From Bacillota bacterium (GTDB lineage Bacteria > Bacillota > UBA4882 > UBA8346), in NCBI GenBank assembly GCA_023410535.1, contig JAEYPR010000004.1, positions 1 through 64,000 of the forward strand: DNA of 64,000 nucleotides, given 5' to 3'. A model generated the notes under the pieces. The model had not been told where the DNA came from, ran no database searches, and saw only the letters and a program-made list of their open reading frames with translations. How positions within the stretch are numbered: the first letter of the stretch is position 1; the number at the start of each line of letters is the position of its first letter. Positions 26,812 through 35,490 of the stretch are shown piece after piece. The position numbers and the translations under genes are program-made.

Positions 26812-27776
26812 GTCAAACCAATGTGCTCCTTGAAGTCAAGGGTTTGAAGAAATATTTTAAGATCGCCAGCCACCACACGCTGAAAGCCGTCGACGACGTC
26901 AGTTTTACCATTCCCAAAGGGGAGACCTTGGGATTGGTCGGCGAGTCCGGCTGTGGTAAAACCACGGTCGGTCGGACCATTATCCGACTTTACGAGCCTA
27001 CCGGCGGTCAGGTTATCTTTAACGGGACCAACATCTTTGACCTGCCGGAGTCGCAAATGTTGCCGGTCCGCCGTAAAATGCAGATGATCTTTCAGGATCC
27101 CTATTCGTCCCTCAACCCGCGGATGACAGTCAGCGAAATCATTTGTGAACCGATGGAAGTTCATAAGCTCGCTAAAGGCAAAGAAGCGCAAGAACGGGCC
27201 AATGAACTGCTGGCCATGGTTGGGCTCAACCGGGAACATGCCAATCGTTTTCCGCACGAATTTTCCGGCGGACAACGGCAACGGATCGGCATCGCCCGGG
27301 CTTTAGCCGTCAATCCGGAGTTTATCATCTGCGACGAACCGATCTCCGCTTTGGACGTATCGATTCAAGCGCAAGTGATCAATCTCCTGGAAGAACTGCA
27401 AGAACGGTTAGGTTTAACCTACCTTTTTGTCGCCCATGATATTTCGATGGTGAAACACACCAGCAACCGGATCGCTGTAATGTATCTCGGCAAAATGGTG
27501 GAGCTAGCCCCGGCCAACGAGCTGTACCAGAACCCGCTCCATCCCTATACCCAGGCATTGCTCTCCGCGGTTCCGGTAGCCGACCCCGAAGTGGAAGCCA
27601 CCCGGTCACGGATCGTTCTCGAAGGCGATGTGCCCAGTCCGGTGGATCCCCCGCCCGGTTGCCGTTTTAAGAGCCGTTGCAAGATTGCCCGGAAAGAATG
27701 TTCCGAATGCGACCCGCAACTGGTTGACTGCGGCAGCGGTCATTTTGTCAGTTGCTTTGCGGTGCAGAGTTGTTAA
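26808..27776 (+). CDS. oppF: Oligopeptide ABC transporter ATPase OppF
   Basis: A protein of 322 residues. Walker A is GESGCGKTT, the signature is FSGGQRQRIGIARALA, and Walker B is FIICDEPISALDV. The C-terminal cysteine cluster is GCRFKSRCKIARKECSE. It is the last gene of the operon, translationally coupled to oppD and followed by a bidirectional terminator. Confidence 0.94.
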   Translation: MSQTNVLLEVKGLKKYFKIASHHTLKAVDDVSFTIPKGETLGLVGESGCGKTTVGRTIIRLYEPTGGQVIFNGTNIFDLPESQMLPVRRKMQMIFQDPYSSLNPRMTVSEIICEPMEVHKLAKGKEAQERANELLAMVGLNREHANRFPHEFSGGQRQRIGIARALAVNPEFIICDEPISALDVSIQAQVINLLEELQERLGLTYLFVAHDISMVKHTSNRIAVMYLGKMVELAPANELYQNPLHPYTQALLSAVPVADPEVEATRSRIVLEGDVPSPVDPPPGCRFKSRCKIARKECSECDPQLVDCGSGHFVSCFAVQSC

Positions 27777-27794
27777 GTCGGTTTGATTGATCAC

Positions 27795-27826
27795 AAAAGC
27801 TGCTCGGTTGATCCGGGCAGCTTTTT
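27795..27826. terminator. Bidirectional terminator between oppF and the barrel protein
   Basis: AAAAGCTGC (27795-27803) and GCAGCTTTTT (27817-27826) pair, and the loop side extends the stem (TCGG/CCGG). T or A runs lie on both sides, serving the converging genes. Confidence 0.85.
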
Positions 27827-27860
27827 GATTATTTCACACACCATGGGTAAAACCCCATAC

Positions 27861-30506
27861 CTAATCCAATTGGATCCTTCCAAAGACGCCGACTTGCGCT
27901 TCTCCGTCGATATTCCCGCTAACCCGGAGTCCCCAGTCGAACGGAACCACCAGCGCGGCTTTCGTCTCCACGTGAAGTTCCGCCCCCCAGGAGATTTGGC
28001 GTTCTCCTGCCGCAAACGCGCCATCCTGGAACAACACCAGTCCAAGATCTTCAAGATAGACGTTGGGATTCCACAGGCCGGTCCGGATCTGCAACAACGG
28101 GCGGGAGTATTCAAAACGGTAAACCCCGCCGCGATTGGCTTCCAAAGCGGTTTGATAACCGCGAATGGATGGGATCACCGGATCGAAATTGTCCGGGTCG
28201 TTGACGGTTTCCATTGCCACCGACAGTTGATTGGCGGCGAATACTTGGTTCAGGGTCAATTCCCCATACACTCCTTGGCGAAGATAGCCAAATTGCGTTT
28301 GCGACCGCGGCAGCCGCAGTTTCAAACTGCCCCAAAATTGCGGATAATGAAAGGACGCTCCCAGGAACGGTTCTAACTCCGGCCCTTGATAGTCGGGGTC
28401 AAAAATGACGGTTCCGCCTAGCGTAAAATCGGATAACCCCGGCGATAAACTGGTGTAGACGGGATATGAAGCGACCAACCCGTAGACACGTTGTTCGCGG
28501 TCCCAATAACCAAGTCGCAGTTGAAGCGGAGCCCAATACGCGACTGCCAATTCAACGGTAGTGTTCAGCTTTTGTTGTTTAGCGTCATAGGCCAATGAAG
28601 CGCGATAGGCCGGGAAATCACCAATGGCGTCGGCGCCGGAGAAAGCCACTCCCGCTTCATGCCGGTCTTGATCCCAATTAATGACCGGACTCCAATTCGC
28701 CGGGGTCATGGTTTTCAAATTATCAAAATAACTCCCGGCGCTGATTGACGCTTCGGCTGGGGACTTCACCGGCGACCCGTGGGCTGACGCCGAGGGCGGA
28801 TTGACTGAGCGTTCCAGCCGCAATGGCTTACGGTAAATATCAAATCCTGACGCAGTCAGACCCAAATAGTATAAGATTCCCGTCGCCGGATCAACAGTGG
28901 GCGCGGCAGCAAACCCCTGATCGACCAGACGGTAAAATCGCCCTTGATCCCAGGCGTAAGCATACGCGCTTACTTCTCCCCCATAATTGGCGTTAAAAAG
29001 CAGGTTTGCCCCGGCAAAACGCAGATTGGACTCGGCCTCCGGCGTATCGGTTAACCTCCGGACCGTTCCGTTGGCCAAATCCAATTGATAGAGATTGTCA
29101 TTCTCCCAATCGCGCCGGGCAACCAAAACGACTTGGTTCCCACGGATGGCAATCTCGTCGACCTGAAGTTCCAACCGCAGCCGGAGCCGTTCGGCACCGG
29201 TTGCCGGATCCAACTCGATCAGCTCGGAACCGAATCCGTCTTGGCGGTCGCGCGCATAAATAACCTGACCGCGATCGGTAACGGCAAAGGAGCGCAATGT
29301 CTGGCTTAAGATCACCTTGTCCCGCCCGCTCCCCAGTGAGCGTTGATGCAGTAAATATTGATACCCGTAACTATTATTCGCAGAGTTGGCGTACCCCGGT
29401 TTCGCTTCCATGGTGGCATAATAGAGTTGACCATTGGCGCTTTGAAGCTGCAATCCAAAATTACTGGTGGTCGCCACCAACACCTTTTCGCGTCCGGTCG
29501 CGAGCTCATGTTCGATCAGTTCCGCCGTGGCGTATTGGCGAAAAGCGCCGGTTTTCGCAGCCGCATGATGATAATAGTAGAGTTTGCCATTGACGATCAA
29601 CGGACTTTCGGTATTCCACCCGCGCCGGGTCACCGCTTCGCCTTCGGTTGTCACCGGTTTCGCCTGTTGTTTACGATCTTCCTGCCAGTCCTGCCAGAGT
29701 TGGGGGAAGGTTTTGCCAAACGCTTTCTTCGCACTTTGATCCATGCCCCAGCCCGGTAAAGGGGTCGCAAGCACACCCGCTCCACTGCCGTTCACCCGCA
29801 GAAACTCGGTTAAGCTTGCCTCCCCGTAAGTCCGCGCTAGATACCGCAAAAATTCACTCCCCAAAGTGTACTCGCCTTGCAGGTCAAACCCAAACGGATC
29901 GTAGGTCGCATCCAACAATGAAGGAAACCGGTCCGCCGCCGCCAAAGCGCTCAAGTAAGCATCAAACACCCCATCATTCAACCGACCCTGGAAAGGGCTG
30001 GCCTGCGACTCGCGGTAGACGGCAATTCCCTCGCTGAACCAACCCGGCAATGCCAGGTTGGGCATGAACCAAAGGCTGGCGCCGAAGAGATTGCGCAAAG
30101 CGCCGGGTAGTCCGCTGGTTGCCGACAACGTTAAATGGTGCGTATATTCATGAACCCCAACTAGCGATCCCCAGTTTTCCACCCCGCCGCTCCATGCGGA
30201 CGCAGTTGGGGCGAATTGAAATAAATGGACGGCGTTATTCAACGGCGTGGCAAATCCATTCACCAACACACCGGTATCATCCAGGACCACCGCCAGGTGG
30301 CGCGCTTGATTTCCACTAAACTGTTCCAGTTGCGGCCGGTAAAATTCAAGGGTGTTAAGGGTTTCCCGGGCTTGCGCCGCTCGGCCGCTCGGATAAAATA
30401 CCGTGAAATGGTCGGTCTTTAGCGACTGCCATTGGGATTTGGCAGCTACAGTCATGGGGATCGCCAAGAAGATTAGCGTCAGCAAGAGGATTTTGATCTG
30501 CTTCAT
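27861..30506 (-). CDS. Secreted metalloprotease-like / beta-propeller / outer-membrane barrel protein
   Basis: About 881 residues. Two adjacent ATGs (30509 and 30506) follow GGGAG; an upstream in-frame start at 30557 lacks a ribosome site. A signal peptide ends near MTVAA. Residues about 30-200 look like a peptidase MA domain: HEYTH is the HExxH zinc site at about 120, and WFSEGIAVY supplies the third ligand at about 160. Residues about 290-560 have repeated TolB/WD-like strands (GRQYATAELIEH, LIELDPATGAERLRL, LYQLDLANGTVRRLTD). The last 250 residues alternate polar and hydrophobic residues like an Omp85/surface-antigen barrel (FTLGGTVIFDPDYQGPELEP, GVYRFEYSRPLLQIRTGLW). This points to an outer membrane. 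The substrate is unknown. Confidence 0.75.
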   Translation of the reverse strand: MKQIKILLLTLIFLAIPMTVAAKSQWQSLKTDHFTVFYPSGRAAQARETLNTLEFYRPQLEQFSGNQARHLAVVLDDTGVLVNGFATPLNNAVHLFQFAPTASAWSGGVENWGSLVGVHEYTHHLTLSATSGLPGALRNLFGASLWFMPNLALPGWFSEGIAVYRESQASPFQGRLNDGVFDAYLSALAAADRFPSLLDATYDPFGFDLQGEYTLGSEFLRYLARTYGEASLTEFLRVNGSGAGVLATPLPGWGMDQSAKKAFGKTFPQLWQDWQEDRKQQAKPVTTEGEAVTRRGWNTESPLIVNGKLYYYHHAAAKTGAFRQYATAELIEHELATGREKVLVATTSNFGLQLQSANGQLYYATMEAKPGYANSANNSYGYQYLLHQRSLGSGRDKVILSQTLRSFAVTDRGQVIYARDRQDGFGSELIELDPATGAERLRLRLELQVDEIAIRGNQVVLVARRDWENDNLYQLDLANGTVRRLTDTPEAESNLRFAGANLLFNANYGGEVSAYAYAWDQGRFYRLVDQGFAAAPTVDPATGILYYLGLTASGFDIYRKPLRLERSVNPPSASAHGSPVKSPAEASISAGSYFDNLKTMTPANWSPVINWDQDRHEAGVAFSGADAIGDFPAYRASLAYDAKQQKLNTTVELAVAYWAPLQLRLGYWDREQRVYGLVASYPVYTSLSPGLSDFTLGGTVIFDPDYQGPELEPFLGASFHYPQFWGSLKLRLPRSQTQFGYLRQGVYGELTLNQVFAANQLSVAMETVNDPDNFDPVIPSIRGYQTALEANRGGVYRFEYSRPLLQIRTGLWNPNVYLEDLGLVLFQDGAFAAGERQISWGAELHVETKAALVVPFDWGLRVSGNIDGEAQVGVFGRIQLD

Positions 30507-30640
30507 CATACGCTCCCAGTGATTCGTTTTACGGTATGTAAAACGTCGACGAAACAACTGTTAGCGCTGGTTAAAGTTCAAAGAAAGGATACTAGCGGAG
30601 AATGGCGGTTTTTTGATATCGGGATTCACCCGGCCTTGTT

Positions 30641-31753
30641 TTACTGAAAACTGATCGAGGCGGGAATCGTAATCTGTTTCATACATTCAAGCGCATAAAG
30701 ATCGGTCATTCCAGCGACATAATCGGTGATGATCGTCTCCGGCCGCGCTTGTTTCGGGCGGTAAAACGGATCCATCTCCTCCAAATAACGGCCAAAAACC
30801 CGGTCCAACTTAATCGGACCCAGCTGATACCGGGCAAAATCCAGACCGTGCCGCTGATATAGATCCATCAGATAATCAAAGATGGTGGCGATAATCCGTT
30901 GTCCGAACACTTTATAGGCTTCAATCTTGGGATGATTATAGATATATTCGCGATTGAACCGTTTCAAACGGTCGACTACTTCATAGCGCTCGTCGGAGAA
31001 ACAGATCCGCCCTTGACGGCGTGAACTCTCAATCACGTCAATCACCAAGCTGTTAATGATCTCACCATTGGTATTGCCAAGTTCCTTCAGGATCTGCGCC
31101 GGGATATCCTGGGTTTTGATAAACCCGGCAATCTTGGCGTCCTCGATGTCCCGCCCCAAATAAGCAATTTTATCCGCGAAACGGACGATGCAACCTTCGT
31201 AGGAACAGGGTAAATAACTGCGGCTGTTGATCGCTTCCAAGGTATTGGGCCGGGTTGCCGGCTCCAAAAATTGTTCGAAATGTTCGCCGTTATGGCAGAT
31301 GATCCCGTCCTTCACGCCATAGGTGAGGTTCAATCCCCGCCCGCCGTTGGCTAAATGCTCGATCACCCGGTAACCGTTGATCTCGTGCATGAACGAACCG
31401 ACGCCTTGAAGCTTTTGATTGAGCACTTCCTCGCCGGAGTGGCCGAACGGGGCATGCCCAAGATCGTGCCCTAAGCCGGTCGCGTAGGCTAATTCGATAT
31501 CCAGTCCCCAACCGTCGGAGATTAATCCTTTGCAAATAGTCGCGGCAATGGTTGCCACATGCATCACGTGCTCAATTCGGGTACAAACGTGATCGTTCTC
31601 CGGCGCAAAAAAGACCTGTGTCTTATGTTTCAAACGGCGGAACGGCATCGAGTGGATAATCGCCGTTTGATCCCGGAAATAGTCGCCCCGCACATCGGCG
31701 CGGCGTTCGTGGGTTCGCTGCAGATAAACTTCGCGGGGCAATGGATTGTTCAC
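30641..31753 (-). CDS. dgt: dGTPase-like HD-domain triphosphohydrolase
   Basis: A protein of 370 residues starting at GTG (31753) with GAGGTGA upstream. The HD metal site is clear: RIEHVMHVA (first His), then GLGHDLGHAPFGHSGEEVLN. The leading segment RDQTAIIHSMPFRRLKHKTQVF is typical of dGTP triphosphohydrolases. It hydrolyses deoxynucleoside triphosphates to the nucleoside and tripolyphosphate, controlling dNTP pools. It appears complete. Confidence 0.9.
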   Translation of the reverse strand: MNNPLPREVYLQRTHERRADVRGDYFRDQTAIIHSMPFRRLKHKTQVFFAPENDHVCTRIEHVMHVATIAATICKGLISDGWGLDIELAYATGLGHDLGHAPFGHSGEEVLNQKLQGVGSFMHEINGYRVIEHLANGGRGLNLTYGVKDGIICHNGEHFEQFLEPATRPNTLEAINSRSYLPCSYEGCIVRFADKIAYLGRDIEDAKIAGFIKTQDIPAQILKELGNTNGEIINSLVIDVIESSRRQGRICFSDERYEVVDRLKRFNREYIYNHPKIEAYKVFGQRIIATIFDYLMDLYQRHGLDFARYQLGPIKLDRVFGRYLEEMDPFYRPKQARPETIITDYVAGMTDLYALECMKQITIPASISFQ

Positions 31754-31929
31754 CAGGCCAGGTCACCTCATCAAACATCATTAAGATTGTTGACAAAATA
31801 CTTTCTCTGCCGGACGGTTCGTTTCCTGCCGCCAAGCGCGGATTTGCATAATCAATCATTGGCGATACTGGGATATTCAAACAAAGAGCCGATGGAACAT
31901 TCCACCGGCGCAGCGTTATTACCTTACTT

Positions 31930-32385
31930 TTACACAGTTTGAGTACTTTTGGGTAACCATTTGAAAGCGGGTTTGCTTTTTGGCGCCGGCACCAAACCGG
32001 CGTAATACTCAATAATTTCCCGGCGGCGGATGATCCCGATAAAGATGCCATTGTCATCGATCACCGGGACAAAGTTTTGGTTCATTGCCAGTGATAAGAG
32101 ATCTTCGATCTCGGCATTGATCCGGACCGGGGTATTTTTGGTACGCAACGGTACTTCCCGCAACGGCACCCGTTCGGTCCCCTCAAAGGTTAAGGCGGGG
32201 GTGTTTTTGAGTTTCCAAAGCAAATCCCCTTCGGTTAAGGTTCCGGCAAACTTGCCGTCATCGTCAATGAGGGGAATGGCGGTATAGCGGTGATACTCCA
32301 TTTTTTCCAATGCTTGACGCATCGTACACTTTATAGGCAAATAGACCACATCGTTCTTGGGAATGAGAAAAAAAGCAATATTCAT
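31930..32385 (-). CDS. CBS-domain pair protein
   Basis: About 151 residues. AGGAGG six bases before the ATG at 32385 fixes the start at MNIAFFLIP; a longer frame to 32481 has no ribosome site. Two CBS domains are seen: MRQALEKMEYHRYTAIPLIDDDGKFAGTLTEGDLL (about 22-58) and IEDLLSLAMNQNFVPVIDDNGIFIGIIRRREII (about 92-125). Such pairs bind adenine nucleotides or cyclic dinucleotides as energy sensors. No attached enzyme is present, so it probably acts on a partner protein. Confidence 0.88.
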   Translation of the reverse strand: MNIAFFLIPKNDVVYLPIKCTMRQALEKMEYHRYTAIPLIDDDGKFAGTLTEGDLLWKLKNTPALTFEGTERVPLREVPLRTKNTPVRINAEIEDLLSLAMNQNFVPVIDDNGIFIGIIRRREIIEYYAGLVPAPKSKPAFKWLPKSTQTV

Positions 32386-32606
32386 CGGGTTCCTCCTGTT
32401 GGAAAACGTCTGGTCCATTTTATTGTAACGTAGCCTTCGGCAAAAAGTTGCCAAAAAAGAAATGGAAAAGATCCGTTCCAAAGATATTACCCCACCTCAA
32501 TATATGCTTGCAACTGCGATTGAAGGACTTATTCTTTCATGGGTTTTTCTAAAAAAATTCGCCGGAACTTAATCATTCCAGCGACTCTCATCATTGATTA
32601 TCATAC

Positions 32607-32810
32607 TCAATCCGGTTTGTTCGGTACTTTTTCCCGGAACAAAAAGGTGATCGCGTAAATACCGGCAATACCCACTAAAGAGTAAATAATCCGGCTCCAG
32701 AGCGATGCTTGACCTCCGAAAATTGCCGCAACCAGATCGTATTTGAACAATCCGACCAACAACCAGTTCAACGCACCGATAATTACGAGAACTAACGCTA
32801 ACCGATCCAT
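32607..32810 (-). CDS. DUF378 small membrane protein (YuzA-like)
   Basis: A protein of 67 residues with two hydrophobic helices (DRLALVLVIIGALNWLLVGLF and IIYSLVGIAGIYAITFLF), the whole of a DUF378 domain. The conserved GALNWLLVGLF motif is intact. The function is unknown. It is a single small gene between a CBS protein and bacteriohemerythrin. Confidence 0.85.
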   Translation of the reverse strand: MDRLALVLVIIGALNWLLVGLFKYDLVAAIFGGQASLWSRIIYSLVGIAGIYAITFLFREKVPNKPD

Positions 32811-32991
32811 AATCCCACTCCAATCTTTTTTCTTTAGTTTCCCGCGTTTCGGATAGTTTAGGTTAGGGAAGTGTTACCAAAGCGGCGGAGACTCTACCGG
32901 TTAGTCGGGACGGAACGAAATTTTTATTAAACTTTACATTGGAAAAGCCGATATCATGGGTAAGACATAATACATCAAGGAGGTTATGAAG

Positions 32992-33396
32992 ATGGCTGTT
33001 TTATGGACGCCCAACTTGGCCGTAGGCAATCGTTTGATCGATGATCAACATAAAGAGTTATACCACCGGATTGATCAATTGCTCGAAGCCTGTAATCAAG
33101 GCAAAGGCCGCGAAGTGATCGGCGACGCCCTCAACTTTCTCCAGGACTATATCGTCCGTCATTTTTCCGACGAAGAAGCGTTGATGATCAAATACCAATA
33201 TCCGAAATACAATGAACAAAAAGCGCAACACACGCATTTTATTCAAAAGGTCAATGAGTTAAAGCAGGAATTTGAGAAAGACGGCCCCGGCCTCAATGTG
33301 GTCATCCTCACCAATCGCACCGTGGTGCAATGGTTAAACACTCATATTCGTAATTTGGACACCGAATTAGGCACCTATTTGAAGGATAAGATTTGA
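32992..33396 (+). CDS. Bacteriohemerythrin
   Basis: About 134 residues. AAGGAGG (32977-32983) is 8 bases from the ATG at 32992 and only 2 from the ATG at 32986, so the protein begins MAVLWTPNL. The diiron ligands can be followed: DDQHKELYHRI (His20), VRHFSDEE (His57, Glu61), QHTHFI (His80, His82) and NTHIRNLD near the C-terminus. It binds oxygen reversibly and may protect an anaerobe or deliver oxygen. It is a single gene with a strong terminator. Confidence 0.92.
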   Translation: MAVLWTPNLAVGNRLIDDQHKELYHRIDQLLEACNQGKGREVIGDALNFLQDYIVRHFSDEEALMIKYQYPKYNEQKAQHTHFIQKVNELKQEFEKDGPGLNVVILTNRTVVQWLNTHIRNLDTELGTYLKDKI

Positions 33397-33408
33397 CGCC
33401 CGCCAAAA

Positions 33409-33449
33409 CAAAAACTCCCGTTTGTGAATCACAACGGGAGTTTTTTATT
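33409..33449 (+). terminator. Terminator after bacteriohemerythrin
   Basis: AAAACTCCCGT (33411-33421) and ACGGGAGTTTT (33434-33444) pair across a 12-base loop and run into T residues; A-rich on the other side, so it may also serve the converging asnS. Confidence 0.85.
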
Positions 33450-33494
33450 GCTTCCTTTTTCTGCCCCGGCCTACCGGCAACGAACGGCCTGATT

Positions 33495-34886
33495 CTAGAA
33501 TTCAGCGGTCCGCACCGTACGGGGATAAGCGATCACGTCCCGGATATTGGTCATGCCGGTCAGGTACATGATCAACCGTTCAAATCCCAAACCATAGCCG
33601 GCGTGACGGGTTCCGCCGTATTTGCGGAGGTCGAGATACCACCAATAATCCTCGCAGTGTAAGTTTAACTCGGCCATCCGCGCTTCCAAGACTGCCAACC
33701 GTTCCTCGCGTTGGCTGCCGCCGATGATCTCGCCGACGCCCGGAACCAGCAGATCCATGGCCGCAACGGTGTTTTGGTCGTCATTTAAACGCATATAAAA
33801 GGCTTTAATCGCTTTAGGATAATCAGTCACAAAAACCGGTTTCTTGAAGACTTGTTCCGTCAGGTAACGCTCATGCTCGGTCTGCAAGTCGCAACCCCAT
33901 TCCACCGGGTATTCGAACTTATCTTTATTTTTGGCTAAAATCGCAATGGCTTCAGTATAAGTGACATGGCCAAATTCCGAGTTGACGACATTATTGAGCC
34001 GTTCAAACAATCCATTGTCGATGATGTTGTTGAAAAATTCCATCTCCTCCGGGGCATTCTCCAGACAGTAGTTGATGACGTATTTGATCATCGCTTCGGC
34101 TAACTCCATATTGTCGCGCAGTTCGGCAAAGGCGATTTCCGGCTCAATCATCCAAAACTCAGCCGCGTGCCGGGCAGTATTGGAATTTTCAGCGCGGAAA
34201 GTCGGGCCGAAAGTATAAATGTTCCGAAACGCCATACAATACGTCTCGCCGTTCAATTGGCCGCTGACGGTCAAGTTGGTTTCTTTGCCGAAGAAATCCT
34301 GGCTGTAGTCAATCCTGCCATCCTCGGTGCGGGGCGGATTGACCGGATCCAAGGTGGAGACCCGGAACATTTCACCGGCGCCTTCACAATCGCTTCCGGT
34401 AATGATCGGCGTCTGGACATAAACAAAGTTCCGTTCTTGAAAAAACCGGTGGATGGCGTAAGCGGCCAAGGACCGGATGCGAAAGACCGCCGAAAAGGTA
34501 TTGGTACGCGGACGCAAATGGGCGATCGTCCGCAAAAACTCAAAAGAATGTCGTTTCTTTTGCAATGGATAATCGGGTTGCGAAGCCCCTTCCAGGGTAA
34601 TCGCCCGCGCTTTTAACTCAAACGGCTGTTTCGCGCCGGGACTTTCAACCAATTCTCCCGTGACGATAATCGCCGACCCCACGCCAAGCTTAGTGATTTC
34701 CGCAAAATTTTCCAAACTATCGTCAAAGACGATCTGCAAGTTGCGATAGAACGATCCGTCATTTAACTCAATAAATCCAAAGGTTTTCGAATCGCGAATC
34801 GTCCGAACCCACCCGGACACTTGGATCAATTGATTCAGAAATTGCGGGGTCTCCCGAAAAATCTGTTTAATTAAGACATTTGCCAT
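33495..34886 (-). CDS. asnS: Asparagine-tRNA ligase
   Basis: About 463 residues; the start at 34886 (MANVLIKQIF) is set by AAAGGAG 7-8 bases upstream. An OB-fold anticodon-binding domain comes first (VSGWVRTIRDSKTFGFIELNDGS), then the class II core: motif 2 FRAENSNTARHAAEFWMIEPE and motif 3 GYGLGFERLIMYLTGMTNIRDVIAYPR. The residues after motif 3 favour Asn over Asp. It charges tRNA-Asn in the cytoplasm. No T-box leader was recognised upstream. Confidence 0.95.
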   Translation of the reverse strand: MANVLIKQIFRETPQFLNQLIQVSGWVRTIRDSKTFGFIELNDGSFYRNLQIVFDDSLENFAEITKLGVGSAIIVTGELVESPGAKQPFELKARAITLEGASQPDYPLQKKRHSFEFLRTIAHLRPRTNTFSAVFRIRSLAAYAIHRFFQERNFVYVQTPIITGSDCEGAGEMFRVSTLDPVNPPRTEDGRIDYSQDFFGKETNLTVSGQLNGETYCMAFRNIYTFGPTFRAENSNTARHAAEFWMIEPEIAFAELRDNMELAEAMIKYVINYCLENAPEEMEFFNNIIDNGLFERLNNVVNSEFGHVTYTEAIAILAKNKDKFEYPVEWGCDLQTEHERYLTEQVFKKPVFVTDYPKAIKAFYMRLNDDQNTVAAMDLLVPGVGEIIGGSQREERLAVLEARMAELNLHCEDYWWYLDLRKYGGTRHAGYGLGFERLIMYLTGMTNIRDVIAYPRTVRTAEF

Positions 34887-35010
34887 CCTCATTCTCCTTT
34901 GGCGCTTGGCTGTTGCCACTCGATAATACATAATACATTATACGCCTTTATTAGTATACCAGATTATGTCCGGTTCGCCAATAATCTCCGCTGAAGATAC
35001 AAAGTTGCCG

Positions 35011-35176
35011 CCTAGAAATACACTGAATGCGCTTCTGTCCACCCAGACCTGAAGGTCAGGGCTAAGTTGAAAACTGGTCTCAAGCCCTTCCGGGCTGGGT
35101 GGTGCTTCGAAGCTTTACCGAGCCCTGGAGGGGCTTTAGAATGGTTTTGATAATCTTAGCCCTGTCGTTTACGGCC
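35011..35176 (+). repeat. Dispersed hairpin-rich repeat, copy B (longest)
   Basis: It begins CCTAGAAATA, as copy C does, and carries the four-stem core: GACCTGAAGGTC, AGCCCTTCCGGGCT, GCTTCGAAGC, GAGCCCTGGAGGGGCTT. It ends AGCCCTGTCGTTTACGG. Roughly 90% identical to copy A over 127 bases by eye. Confidence 0.85.
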
Positions 35177-35199
35177 GGGCTAAGATTATCAAAACCATT
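35140..35199. repeat. Perfect 23-bp inverted repeat inside/after copy B
   Basis: Arms 35140-35162 and 35177-35199 are perfect inverted copies with a 14-base loop. The left arm is the end of repeat B; the right arm has no counterpart in copies A or D. It would form a very stable hairpin on either strand. Confidence 0.85.
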
Positions 35200-35239
35200 T
35201 TCATCTCTTCGCTTGCCCAGCATGCTGGGGTGGACGACT

Positions 35240-35330
35240 GCCTAGAAATAGCTGGAGAACCTTCTGTCAGCCCGACCTTGAGGTCAGGGGCTAAGGCCGG
35301 GCTAGGTCATGCTTCGAAGCTTGGTACTCT
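35240..35330 (+). repeat. Dispersed repeat, copy C (shortened)
   Basis: It starts CCTAGAAATA, then CTTCTGTCAGCCCGACC; the first stem is kept with a different loop (GACCTTGAGGTC). The second stem is missing, and GGTCATGCTTCGAAGCTT matches the third. It lies 229 bases downstream of copy B in the same direction. Confidence 0.75.
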
Positions 35331-35490
35331 TACATCATGGCGTGGCAACGGTGATTTTATGTATTGTTTCCTGTTGGCGTTCTTCCTAATAAAGTGTTAA
35401 AAGAATCTTTGATTAATTTCACTTTCGCCGGATTCGGGGTCATGTTATAATTATTCTTTGTGGTAGTCCGTTAAGAAGTTGGAGGTTGAC

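Larger units (their letters stand above)
34887..35490. other. Divergent asnS/prfC intergenic region filled with repeats
   Basis: About 600 bases without a gene. It holds repeat copies B and C in tandem and a perfect 23-bp inverted repeat. It must also hold the promoters of asnS (minus) and prfC (plus); TTATAATTA near 35447-35455 could contain a -10 box for prfC. Confidence 0.6.

Noticed and set aside
35080..35115. T-box-like GGGTGGTGCTTCG in repeats A and B
   Set aside because: Only part of the T-box core is matched, there is no specifier loop or antiterminator, and the repeat also lies downstream of unrelated genes.
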